A stretch of DNA of 64,000 nt from Caloramator quimbayensis (GTDB taxonomy: Bacteria; Bacillota; Clostridia; Clostridiales; Caloramatoraceae). Shown piece by piece: positions 49,929-61,100 of the stretch (position 1 is the first letter of the stretch; every line of letters begins with the position of its first letter). Location of the stretch: NCBI RefSeq assembly GCF_900167605.1, contig NZ_FUYH01000003.1:1-64000 (forward strand). Direction: 5' to 3'. The notes under the pieces are model-generated. The model did no database searches. It was not told where the DNA came from and saw only the letters and a program-made list of their open reading frames with translations. Position numbers and translations under genes: made by a program.

Positions 49929-50984
49929 TTGAATCAAAAATATAGTGAAGAAAAAGAATTAAAAAAATCAAAAAAAGTTTTATTAGCAATATCTACTTTA
50001 ATTATTTGTTTTTTAATTTTATATGCTACTTATTATTTTATCCAAAGAAAATCAGATTCAGGTTACATAGATACATTGTACAAGCAAAAATTAATAATTG
50101 ACTCTGTAAATAAGGAATCATCGGATATTTTAAAAAATATCGATACCCTTAACGTTAATGATTCATCTAAATTGAGTGAAATAATTTCAGCATTATCTAA
50201 GTCTGAAAGCACTCTACAAAAAGTAATAAATGATTTGAATCAAATCTCTCCTCCTCAAAAGTTTAAAGTTCAATTCGATAATTTACTTCAAGGAGTATCA
50301 CTTAACAGAAAAATATACACCCAGACATTATTAATACTTAAAAATACAAAGTCAAACAATATAAAAAACGCATCAAACAACCTTGAAGAGTATATAAAAC
50401 AAACCTATCAGCATTATGAAAATTCTAAAATAGATAAAATTTACATACTTCTACCCTCAGATATTCTTGTTCTTTCAGATAAAGTATATCAATATGCCTC
50501 TATAGCTTACAGCAACTATGAAGCAAAAGCAAGGCTCTTAGAACAATACGACAATTATTTTTCTTCCATGGATAAAATAATCTTAGACTATCAGAATACA
50601 AAAACTAATCTAAACGAAGAACTTCAACTTATTAGAAACAGTAAAATAACTATTGAAGATGCATATATAAGAATTGAAAGCAAGCTTTCTTCTTTGGATT
50701 TAATATCTAAATCCTACAATACTCTTTCAGTACCTGTAAAAGTAGCCGAGCTGCATCAAAAGTTTAATAATTTTATAACAATGTATTCAAATTACTGCCT
50801 CGATTTTAAATCTATCCTTTATAAACTTGAAGAAGCTACAAATGATGAAGTTAAGCTGATGGAAATTAATATGCAATTTGAAAACTTGAATAACCAATAT
50901 AATAAAATAAACGATTCATTTATTGAGTTTTATGATAAATACAATGAGATAAAATCCTTTTATACTGATTTAAACAATTTATAA
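49929..50984 (+). CDS. Membrane-anchored coiled-coil protein, unknown
   Basis: About 351 residues: basic N-terminus, one TM helix (about 19-40), then a long extracytoplasmic helical region rich in Lys, Asn, Ser and Glu with heptad-like leucines (for example SESTLQKVINDLNQ; LNEELQLIRNSK). No enzyme motif. The most likely start is TTG at 49929-49931 with GGGGGTG before it; an ATG at 49905 in the same frame has no RBS. Divergent from cdaA and isolated by a terminator. Confidence 0.65.
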   Translation: MNQKYSEEKELKKSKKVLLAISTLIICFLILYATYYFIQRKSDSGYIDTLYKQKLIIDSVNKESSDILKNIDTLNVNDSSKLSEIISALSKSESTLQKVINDLNQISPPQKFKVQFDNLLQGVSLNRKIYTQTLLILKNTKSNNIKNASNNLEEYIKQTYQHYENSKIDKIYILLPSDILVLSDKVYQYASIAYSNYEAKARLLEQYDNYFSSMDKIILDYQNTKTNLNEELQLIRNSKITIEDAYIRIESKLSSLDLISKSYNTLSVPVKVAELHQKFNNFITMYSNYCLDFKSILYKLEEATNDEVKLMEINMQFENLNNQYNKINDSFIEFYDKYNEIKSFYTDLNNL

Positions 50985-51031
50985 ATTCATCATATATATT
51001 AATTGATACTAATTTAAAAATCACATTATTA

Positions 51032-51076
51032 TAAAAAGCCTTGAATTTTACCTTAGATAAAAATTCAAGGCTTTTT
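51032..51076. terminator. Bidirectional terminator
   Basis: AAAAAGCCTTGAATTTT and AAAATTCAAGGCTTTTT are perfectly complementary, with A and T runs on the two sides; it lies between convergent genes. Confidence 0.85.
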
Positions 51077-51146
51077 AGTTCGTCTCTTTAATTGTTTTAG
51101 TAAGTTAGTCATGTAAAATCTTTAACTCTTAATTTAAAATGCTGTT

Positions 51147-51842
51147 TTAGTAAACTATATATCTGCTTAAAGAATTATAAAATAAATATTCAATATAATC
51201 CTTTACCTTTAAATTATTTTTTCTTTGAAATTCATGTGCTGCATTTTTTAATTTTTCATCGAAGATTCCATTAGGTTCTCCTTTATAGAATCCTAATTTC
51301 TTAAGCTTTTTTTGTATTTCAAAGACATCATAGCCTTTATCTCCCATATTAAGTATCCTGTATTTTAAAAATATATTATTTGTCTTTATTATCTTAACCT
51401 CAGTTCCATATTCAACATTCCTATATATTTCATTCATATCCGAATCCTTTAAACTTATACACCCTGATGTGCTATAACCTTTTATATTCCATGGATGATT
51501 CATACCACGTATATAATACATGCCCCAGCCTGTATTAATTAATAAAAAATTATCTTTATTGTACTTATGTTTTAAAGCAACTGCCCAATTGCCTTCAGGA
51601 AGAGGAGAGGCTGACTTGCAAGCTTTTATTGCATAGGATTTTATAATTTTACCTTCATTAATCAAATATAACTTACCTGTACGCTCATCTATAAGTAAGC
51701 TGTTATTTTTTAAAGGTTTAAGTACTTCTATGCTCTTTTTTTGTTTAAGAACACTGTCGCTTTCAAGAAAAGTAAATGTTCCTGCAATTGCAACTATAAT
51801 ACACATACTAATTATAACGAATAGCAAAATCACCCTTCTCAT
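51147..51842 (-). CDS. L,D-transpeptidase (YkuD) with peptidoglycan-binding domain
   Basis: A 231-residue exported protein. N-terminal hydrophobic anchor (about 4-25), YkuD domain (about 47-153) with His116 and catalytic Cys128 in the motif H-x(11)-STSGCISL, then a PG_binding_1 domain (about 168-225; GDKGYDVFEIQKKLKKLGFY). It would form 3-3 cross-links or anchor proteins to peptidoglycan, in vegetative wall or spore cortex. RBS GGAGGGATG. Single gene. Confidence 0.88.
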   Translation of the reverse strand: MRRVILLFVIISMCIIVAIAGTFTFLESDSVLKQKKSIEVLKPLKNNSLLIDERTGKLYLINEGKIIKSYAIKACKSASPLPEGNWAVALKHKYNKDNFLLINTGWGMYYIRGMNHPWNIKGYSTSGCISLKDSDMNEIYRNVEYGTEVKIIKTNNIFLKYRILNMGDKGYDVFEIQKKLKKLGFYKGEPNGIFDEKLKNAAHEFQRKNNLKVKDYIEYLFYNSLSRYIVY

Positions 51843-51892
51843 CCCATCCCTCCTTACATATTAATATATGCACTATATGTTAAAATAGAAGT

Positions 51893-51929
51893 TAAAAAAA
51901 TAAGCTCTGCAATATTACAGAGCTTATTT
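51893..51929 (-). terminator. Terminator overlapping the end of the gene at 51928
   Basis: AATAAGCTCTG and CAGAGCTTATT with T7 on the minus strand. Confidence 0.8.
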
Positions 51930-52404
51930 ATAATGTTTCAGGGTCTTTTTTAAAGTATACTCTTTTATCAGAAATAGCATTTTCAGATATCTTCTTTTTT
52001 ACTATGTCTATTTGATTAAGTAAAACATCAAATACAGCTTCATCCACTTTATAATATAAAAACAAATCCTCTAAATTCCTTGCTGCCTCAAGTATTTTAG
52101 TATTTATTTCTAAAAATTTATCAAATTTTCCACTTTTTATAACGTTAGTAAACTGCTCCACATCTATTTGTATCATTTCAACAACATCTTTTAAATTTTC
52201 AAATACACCTGCACTCATAGGATAAGGCTTTATCCTTTGCAGGAAATATTTATTCTTAAGATTTATATTATATGTATAGGTTATTTCATATCCATTTATA
52301 TTAAATTTTACAAAACATTGCTTACCTAAAAAACAGGTAACCTCTGCCCCCATCTGCCGCAGCATCATCTCCTGCATGGTTTCCTTTACATCAATATCCT
52401 TCAT
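51928..52404 (-). CDS. Unknown soluble protein
   Basis: A 158-residue protein. The N-terminal half is beta-rich with YEITYTYNINLKNKYFLQRI; the C-terminal half is helical. No membrane segment, no motif I recognise. The ATG follows GGAGGGGTTAAATT. Single gene with its own terminator, between the permease and the L,D-transpeptidase. Confidence 0.6.
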   Translation of the reverse strand: MKDIDVKETMQEMMLRQMGAEVTCFLGKQCFVKFNINGYEITYTYNINLKNKYFLQRIKPYPMSAGVFENLKDVVEMIQIDVEQFTNVIKSGKFDKFLEINTKILEAARNLEDLFLYYKVDEAVFDVLLNQIDIVKKKISENAISDKRVYFKKDPETL

Positions 52405-52488
52405 AATTTAACCCCTCCCTTTTGTTAGGCACCTTACTTAATAAAATTTAAAATTATATAATCAAATTCACAGCATTATTTTTTTGTA

Positions 52489-53763
52489 TTATCTTAACTG
52501 GAAGATTAATAAATAAATAGTTGATATTATTATAGAAAATATCATTATTGGAAAACCTATCTTCATAAAATCTTTAAAAGTTATTTTATATCCCTCTTTT
52601 TCCATAACTCCAACTGTTACAACATTGGCTGAAGCACCAATTAAGGTTCCGTTGCCTCCAAGACATGCTCCAAGGGATAATGCCCACCAAAGAGGTGTTA
52701 TATTCATGTGGGATATTGCTCCAAGACCTTTTATAAGAGGAATCATAGTTGCAACAAAGGGTATGTTGTCAAGAAAGGCTGAAAGAATCGCAGAGGACCA
52801 AAGTATTATTATTCCTGTTAAGGTTAAATTTCCCTTTGTTAAACTTACAACTGCCTTTGCAAGGATATTTATTATTCCAACCTCTTCAAGAGTTCCTACT
52901 ATTATAAAAAGCGAAATAAAGAAAAATATAGTAGGCCATTCTATTTCTACCAATATCTCATCAACTTCAATCCCGCTTATTAAAAGAAATACAGCAGCTC
53001 CAGTTAAAGCAACAGTTGAAGATTCATATTTTAAATGTTCATGCATAAAAAATCCAAGTATTATAAAACCTAAAACAACGAGGCTTTTATATAAAAGCTT
53101 TTTGTCAGTTATAGCTTTTAACTCATCAAGTTCCATAATCTGTTTTTTTAGTTTATCATCCACTATAAGTTCATTTTTATATATCCTTCTTATAATTATA
53201 ACACTAAGAAGAAGAATAATGAAAGTTACAGGAAAAAGATTTGTTATAAAATTTAGAAAACTAAGACCTGCTTCAGAACCAATCATTATGTTGGGAGGAT
53301 CTCCAATTAAAGTTCCAGTACCTCCAATATTAGATGCTAAAACCTCTGACATTATAAATGGTATTGGAGTAATTTTAAGAAGTTTTGAAATAACGAGAGT
53401 TATTGGAATCATAAGAAGTATTGTTGTAACGTTATCTAAAAATGCTGATAATACTCCTGTCATTACTCCAAAGAGAATTATTATCCTCATTGGCTCTCCC
53501 TTTGCAATCTTTGCCGATTTAATTGCGATATATTGAAAAAGACCTGTCCTTTTTATTATGCTTACAACTATCATCATGCCTACAAGTACCCCAACGGTAG
53601 TATAATCTATAAAACTAACTGCATTTTTTTCATTTATTAATCTTATTATAAGAAGAAACATTGCCCCTATCATAGCTGCAACAGTTCTATTTATTTTTTC
53701 ACTAACTATAAATATAAAAGTTATTATAAACACTGCAATAGTTACAATCTGTGTAAAGCTCAA
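52489..53763 (-). CDS. ArsB/NhaD/CitM-superfamily ion permease
   Basis: A 424-residue transporter with about 11-12 TM helices in two inverted halves. Each half has the superfamily signature: SAFLDNVTTILLMIP (about 100-114) with GGTGTLIGDPPNIMIG, and SAFLDNIPFVATMIPLI with GGNGTLIGASANVV. Substrate may be sodium/proton, arsenite or a carboxylate; sequence alone does not decide. The start is TTG at 53761-53763 behind GGAGTGAT. Confidence 0.85.
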   Translation of the reverse strand: MSFTQIVTIAVFIITFIFIVSEKINRTVAAMIGAMFLLIIRLINEKNAVSFIDYTTVGVLVGMMIVVSIIKRTGLFQYIAIKSAKIAKGEPMRIIILFGVMTGVLSAFLDNVTTILLMIPITLVISKLLKITPIPFIMSEVLASNIGGTGTLIGDPPNIMIGSEAGLSFLNFITNLFPVTFIILLLSVIIIRRIYKNELIVDDKLKKQIMELDELKAITDKKLLYKSLVVLGFIILGFFMHEHLKYESSTVALTGAAVFLLISGIEVDEILVEIEWPTIFFFISLFIIVGTLEEVGIINILAKAVVSLTKGNLTLTGIIILWSSAILSAFLDNIPFVATMIPLIKGLGAISHMNITPLWWALSLGACLGGNGTLIGASANVVTVGVMEKEGYKITFKDFMKIGFPIMIFSIIISTIYLLIFQLR

Positions 53764-53899
53764 AATATCACTCCATTCTATCTAAAGTGCTGCAATATTT
53801 AATTTGTCCAATAAGAAACCTTTTTATAACACTTTATACACCACCTTTTCATACTTACAAAAAATATTATACTACAATACGACATAATTGGGCAAAATT

Positions 53900-55003
53900 T
53901 TAAATCATTATATCATCGATTATTTTAATAGCTTTATTTATATCAATTCCTGGATTTAAAGTTAAAACAAGTCCTAAAATTTCAGTTTTTGTAAGCTTCC
54001 TTGGCATTAAATTAATGTTTTGCTTATTTATATATATTTTTTTACTGCCGCTTATTAAATTAAACCATTTATTATTTTGGCTGAAGGAAAGATTACAATA
54101 GTACTCAGATAACCTATCCAAATAAAAATCTACAATTTTAACGGATTGATTGCTGCTTTTTTTATACATTATTACCTCATTAATTTTATCATAAACTTCA
54201 ATTAATATATCAGTATTTATATTTGATATGCTATAGCCTACATTAATCATCTGCTTTGCAAAATAATCGCAAAAATTTTTTATATCTTTCATTTTTACCC
54301 TATTTGACTTAATCAAAATAATATTTTCATTATTAAATTTATTAAAAAATTCTATGGGATTATATTCATTATAATATGATAAAGATTCAATAAAATTTTT
54401 ATAATTTAAACCTTTAAAATCCCCCTCCTCATCATAGGTTAATATATATTTTATTATGCTGTGCCTTTTATAAAGTTCATTTATTATCTCTATATAATTC
54501 ATGTAGCACATATCAAGTACAAGAAGATTGAGCTCTTTTTTATTATCATAAAGAGCCTTATTTATAACATAGCACATATCTTCAATTGGCATAACATAAG
54601 GATAATCTAAGCTAAAATCAGTAATTCCTCCTATAAAAGAAAAACCATGGGCTGCTATAATTAAACACATATTTTCACTGTTTCCGAAATTTATTGCCCA
54701 GCTTATAAAATCATAAAGCTGCTTAGGATCTGCCATGTTTTTATTGCCTAAATTACAAGTATGTTTTACCTCACCACTTTTTACTATATATCTTGAAACT
54801 CCAAAACTATCATCATTAGATAAATCAATATTCTCACGCACCCTGATTTTTTTAATAATCTCCTTTTTTATTCTTCCTATTTCAATATAAATATCAACAT
54901 CATCATTTTTAATTTCTAAAATTCTTTTAAAGGAATTAAAAATCTCTGGTTCTATCTCGTTGTTACCATTTAAGTAAAATAAAACTGACCATCTTTTTTT
55001 CAT
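53900..55003 (-). CDS. Clostripain-family (C11) cysteine protease-like protein
   Basis: A 367-residue protein with the C11 layout: RWSVLFYLNGNNEIEPE at the start, catalytic His119 in LIIAAHGFSF and Cys166 in LLVLDMCYMNYIE. It has no signal peptide, unlike clostripain, and no long propeptide. C11 proteases cleave after Arg or Lys and self-activate. It is divergently transcribed from the giant DUF11-like gene 101 bases away, and both products lack export signals, which suggests a shared job (inference). Confidence 0.82.
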   Translation of the reverse strand: MKKRWSVLFYLNGNNEIEPEIFNSFKRILEIKNDDVDIYIEIGRIKKEIIKKIRVRENIDLSNDDSFGVSRYIVKSGEVKHTCNLGNKNMADPKQLYDFISWAINFGNSENMCLIIAAHGFSFIGGITDFSLDYPYVMPIEDMCYVINKALYDNKKELNLLVLDMCYMNYIEIINELYKRHSIIKYILTYDEEGDFKGLNYKNFIESLSYYNEYNPIEFFNKFNNENIILIKSNRVKMKDIKNFCDYFAKQMINVGYSISNINTDILIEVYDKINEVIMYKKSSNQSVKIVDFYLDRLSEYYCNLSFSQNNKWFNLISGSKKIYINKQNINLMPRKLTKTEILGLVLTLNPGIDINKAIKIIDDIMI

Positions 55004-55104
55004 ATTTTTTCTCCAAATATTGCTTTAATTTATTATATGAAATATATCATTTTAATTTAATTGTATAAATAAAATATATAATAATACTTTTTAAGGAGGA
55101 TATA

Positions 55105-58100
55105 ATGCCAATTATTCCAGCGGATTTTTTAATTAGCCAGTCTCCTTCCCCTTTAAAAATAGTGCTTGGTAAAAGTTCTTCTCTTTCTTTAAGTTTTTCA
55201 AATATCAGCACTTTAGACAGGGCCTATAATCTTACTGCAAATCTTATTATTCCTGATGGTTTTTCCTTTGTATCAAGCAGCATAGCCCCAACACAAATTA
55301 CAAACAATTTAGACGGTACAATAACATTAAACTGGATAAACATAAAGGATTTAGCACCAAATGAGATAAACTACAGCATTACAGTTGAAATAAAATCCGA
55401 TGAATATTTTAGAAACACACTCCTTCCTGTACCCTTTGATATACCTGTACCTAATATTACCTCTACGGCAACAGTAGATACTCTTCCAAGAGGCGATGAG
55501 GATAGCGGTAATATAAAAATAAGCAAAACATCAATAAGCAGTATAGTTCCCTTAAGGTATAATCTTATTAAAAAAGGCCCTTCAAAAATGCCTAAGGGAG
55601 CTGGCCTTATTCCATCCCCATCTTCAAGATGGCCCTTTACCTATACCCTTATTCTTGATAACAATACCCGTGAAGCATCAAATATTACCCTTATTGATAA
55701 CCTTCCAAACGGTGTAAGATACCTTGGAAATTTAACTGCCTCAGGAACAGATGCTTTAAGTTTTTTATCACCAAGTATAATAGTTCCTTCTCCTCCTGCC
55801 CCTTGCAGCAACTATACAATAATAGACTGGGGAAGTAAAACTTTATCTGCAGGAAGTATAACTACAATAAATTTTGATTGTGCTATATGGGATAAATATA
55901 CCCAAAACTGTATTGAAAACAGCGGACAAAAAATTCCCCACAAAACCCCTTTAATAAATACTGCTATTTTAGATGGTCTGTCAGGACCTGTTACTTCAAA
56001 TTTAACAACCCTTGCAATGGATATAACAATAGATAAATCAGTTTCATCTAATATTACAGATGTTGGAACTTATAACAATTTCACTTTAGATTATAAAGTT
56101 AATCAATATAACAATACAAATTCAGTTGTTATAGAAGATACTCTACCCGATGGAATGCAGTACATTTCAGGCTCAGGGAGCATTCCTCCCTCATCAGTTA
56201 CAGTAAATCCCAATGGCACCACAACAATTATATGGAATTTAGGAAATTTAGCTGCAGGAAGCACTGGAAGCATTACTTTCTCTTCAATAACCTTAAGCAA
56301 TTATATAAATACAAACCCCGTGGCAGCAAATGACTCATTAACAAACAAAGTAAATATAGATGGATTAAACTCATCATCACTAAAAGAAACGCCCGATAAT
56401 TCATCTGTAACTTTAACTATTAAAAAGCCATTTATAGAAAAAAAGGTTCTTGCTTATTACTATAATGATGGGACTTTAAAGCCATTTAACATAGCATCTC
56501 CATTGGATTTAGTTGAATTTTATATTAAATATGATGCCCAGGCAATACAATCTACTCAGCTTAACGTTGAAGTAGATGAATACGCTCCTTTAAATATGGG
56601 CCCTTTAATACCTCTTTCTATAACCTATGGAGGAAATTTAAGCGGACTTTTTACCCCATATACTGTATCTCCAAACGGTATAAGGTGGAGCCTTGGAAAC
56701 ATCCCTGGAGGGAAATACTGGACTGCTACATTTAAAGTACCTGTTAAAAGTGATACCTTCATGGGAGTTAGAAATAACCTATCAAAACTTGCAGCAAGAA
56801 ATTCTGAAAGTTTAAGCTACAGCGACAGAGATCAGGTTGAAGTAAAATTTGGAATGCCAAATATAAAATTCAGCAAAACTGTAAACGGTCCAAATATAAA
56901 CGCTATACAAGCAGGTGAAGTATATACCTATACTATTAAAATAGAAAATCCTCAAAATGGTGAAAACATAACTACTGATGCCTTTATGATGACTCTTAAT
57001 GATGTAATACCAAACGGACTTATATATAACGGCTCTTATACTGTTACAGGAACTGGAATATATGATGCTCCCACCTTTATAGGTCAAAACGTTTCTATGC
57101 TTATTAAAAAACTTGGCCCTAATGATTCTTTAACCTTAACTTACGATGTACTTGTAACTTCATCCGTTGTCAGCGGGCAGCTTTATATTAACTCAGCTTA
57201 CTTAACAAGCCCCTATTCACAATATGATAAGTCCTATCAATATCCTTTAGGACCTTTTACTGCTTCTACAGCTTTAAAAACAAAAAGGCTAAGCATTAAA
57301 AAAACCATTGCTCCTCCTTTTGTAAGGATTGGAGATATTGCAACCTATATACTTGAGGTTAAAATACCAAAGGGAACTGTTGCATATAATATTAAGGTTA
57401 CCGACACATATAAAACTCCTCAGCAGGTTTATGTTGGAAATGCAACATTAAACGGAGCACCAATAAGTCCTACTGTTACTCCTCCTAATGTTGTATTCCC
57501 GACTATACCTTATATAGATGCTACTTTAAATGAGGTAACTTTACTTTATTCCTTTGATATAAGAGTTATAGATGCTTCCCATATTCCTCCCTATAGTGAA
57601 AATCAAATAAACAGTGCAAAGGTGGAATGGGATATAGATAGCATTGGAACCCATGCTATCCCAGAAATTACATCAGAAAATTTAATTGTAAAAACTCCAA
57701 ATCTAACAGCTCTTAAGGAGCAGAGAAATTATACATTAAATAATAGTTTTAGAACTGTAAATCTTTCCTTTAGCATTGGGGATATTATTGAATACAGAAT
57801 TACAGTAACTAATAATGGACTTGTCCCTGCCTATGATTCTGTTATTACCGATGCTTTAAATCCTCTTTTTAGCTTTGTAATAGGAAGTTTTAGTGCAACT
57901 CTTGGAACCCCTTCAATAGCTATGAATAATATAACATGGTCTATCCCAACCTTAAATCAGGGGCAGTCTGCTACACTAACCTTTAGAGTTTTAACTCTGC
58001 CTGGTTTTGCCGCAAACAGCCAGACACCAAATACAGCAAGTTTTATATATAATACAAATACCAACGGCTACGGCAAAACCTACAGCGGCAATTCAAATAC

Positions 58101-61100
58101 AGTAAACATAGTATCTCCAAATCTTACTCTAAAGAAAACTTCGTCCCTTTTACTTGCAGAAATAGGTGATGATTTAGAGTATACCCTTACAATAACAATA
58201 CCCTATGGAACCTATGCCTATTCCTTAAGGGTAAGGGATACCCTTCCATCAGGTCAGATTTATTTAGGCCCTGCAACAAGACAAGAGGATGGGGGGTCTA
58301 TAGTTACAGTTGTTCCCACAATTTCAGGGCAGACAATAACCTTCCCAATTAATCCCGACCTTTTTGCTTATCCTGACACAAAAACTTTAATATATAAATT
58401 CAAAGCACGTGTAACATCAGGAAATCACAATCCTCCCTTTACACAGACGCAGCAGAACCAGTCGAGAATAGACTGGGCAATAGAACCTGGTGGAGGATAC
58501 GTCAGAAATAGAACCTCAAATCTTAATATTACTGTAAGAGCACCAAATATAATTATAAAAAAGGAGCAGAAAAACTATACAAAGGCAGGAGATTATACAC
58601 AAAATCCAATAAGTGCAAACCCTGAGGATATAATTTACTTTAAGATAACTATAGATTCAAATGGGGCATCGCCTGCATATAACATAATACTTGATGATAT
58701 ACTGAGTGATAAATTTATTTATCAATCTTTAATATCAATATCCCATGGTAGTTTTAACTATACATCTGGTCCTCCCAAAAAGATTACATGGACTATACCT
58801 GTATTAAATAACGGAACAACTGCTACTTTAGAATTTTCTGTTAAAATAATATCTCCAATTGCAGCATCAAGTTCTATAACTAATAAAGCCGATTCTACCT
58901 ATGATTCCAATGATGTAAACCCTGTAACCTATAATGCATCTTCAAATACAACAGTAATTAACATACCACCTCTTACAATACAAAAAAATGCTGACATAAC
59001 CCAAGCTAAAATTGGTGATGAAATTACCTATACTATAACCATTCCTATTCCTGATGGTATTATTGCTTATAATCTTAAAATAACCGATGTATTCCCAATA
59101 AAGCAGCAATTTGTAAGCTTTAACCATGCTCCTTATACATTAATTGGAAATATGCTGACTTATACAGAAACCACAAACCCTGTTATAGGCCCTGCTTTAT
59201 TAACTTATACATTAAAAACAAAAATTATTGATGGTAAAACTTCTTATCCTTACTTTGAAACCCAGACAAATAATGTATCAGCAGTTTGGAACTTAAGCTT
59301 AACTGGCCCATCTTCACCTGTTATTTATACTTCAAAGGATATAACAGTTAAAAGTCCCCACTTAATAGTTGAAAAGCTTCAAAGAAATGCAACAAAAGGA
59401 GGGGATTTTACAAAGGATGCACTTTTGGATATTGCTTCAGGAGATGAAATACAATACAAAATAAATATTACAAACAATGGGGCATCTACTGCAATAAATG
59501 TAGTTACAACAGATGATTTATCATCATTTTTAACCTTTGATTCTGTAATTGGAACTCCTGTTGGAACTGTTAATCATCCAACCACACCAGCACCTGATGG
59601 AACAGTTACCTGGAGCGGTTTTGACCTTTTAGTTAATGAGACCCAAATCCTTATATTTTCATGTATAATAAATTCATCACCAACCCCTGGTCAGGCAGTA
59701 CAAAACAAATCTGAAACATATTATGATACAAACACAATAAATCCTGTAACCTTAGGCCCTGAGTATTCCAACATTGTTCAACTAAATTATGCTTATCCTC
59801 AGATTACAAAAACAGCAGATAAAACTTCCGCTTTAGTAGGCGATATCATAGAATATACAATAAATGTTACAGTACCAAAGGGAGTTAAAATATATGATGT
59901 AGAAATAAACGACACTCTTCTAAGTCAGCAGTCCTATATTCCCTACAGCCTGACTAAAAATGATGTCCCCCTTGGTGCTATAACATTAGACATTCCAGTT
60001 GAAACAGAAATAGATGCAACATCTGATACAGTAATAATTGAATATAAGTTTAAAGCTTCTGTAGACAGCATTATATCCCCACCACAAGAGGCTCAGACAA
60101 ATAACGTTACACTAAATTGGAAATACACTCCATTAGGGCCGTCAGGACCTGAAGAGAGCAGCAGTGTAGTAGTTTATGTTTCAAATGCTAATATTAATCT
60201 AACAAAATCCCAGAAAAACTATACTAAAAATCCTTTATCACCTTTTGTTACATCAGATATAAATGCTGACTTTTTAGATATAATCTATTATGAACTTAAA
60301 ATACAAAATCCTAACAGCTACGATTTATCAAATGTAATAGTATCTGATATACTTGATTCAATTTATGATTTTATTGAAGTTATATATATAGATACTGGAA
60401 CAATTAATTTTTCTTTAGATACAATTACTTGGAATGTTGGTATATTGCCTTCCGATACAGAATATAAAGCTATAATAGCACTTAAGATTAATAAAATAGG
60501 GCTTTCAGGTTATAGAATTGCAAACATCTTTTATGCTGAATTCAGCATAAAAGATGCAGATCCTATTGTAGTATACGGACCTTTATATTCAAATATCGTT
60601 TATGTAGTTTTAAGCGATATATTAATTACTAAATACGCCTCATCAAATACTGTAAAAGTTGGAGATGTTTTCACCTACTATATTGAGATAAAAGTTCCCC
60701 TTGGAACAAAGGCAAAGGACATAATTATAAAGGATACTCTTCCTTTAAAGCAGGTTTATGTCGGTCCAGCACAATATGATTCAACTATAATAGAACCACA
60801 CCTTTTAGATAATGAAATAATTTTTAACATACCTGAAATAGATGCATCTTATGAGGAAAAAACAGTTGTGTTATCCTTTAACGTTAGAGTTCTTGAAGGT
60901 AATAACTCACCACCTTTTACCGAAACTCAGACAAACAATGTTACAGCAACTAATATTATTGATGATAAAGGAACAGTTGGCCCTCTAAAAACTGCATCAC
61001 TAAATGTTGAAGTTACAAGACCTTATGTTTTTATTCCAAAGAGTCAGAGAAACATTACTAAAGGAACAGGTTATACAGAAGATATGATTTCTGTAAATGC

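Noticed and set aside
52625..53536. Plus-strand open frame of 303 codons
   Set aside because: It is the mirror of the ArsB/NhaD-type permease, whose TM signature motifs are complete on the minus strand; the plus-strand protein has no domain logic.
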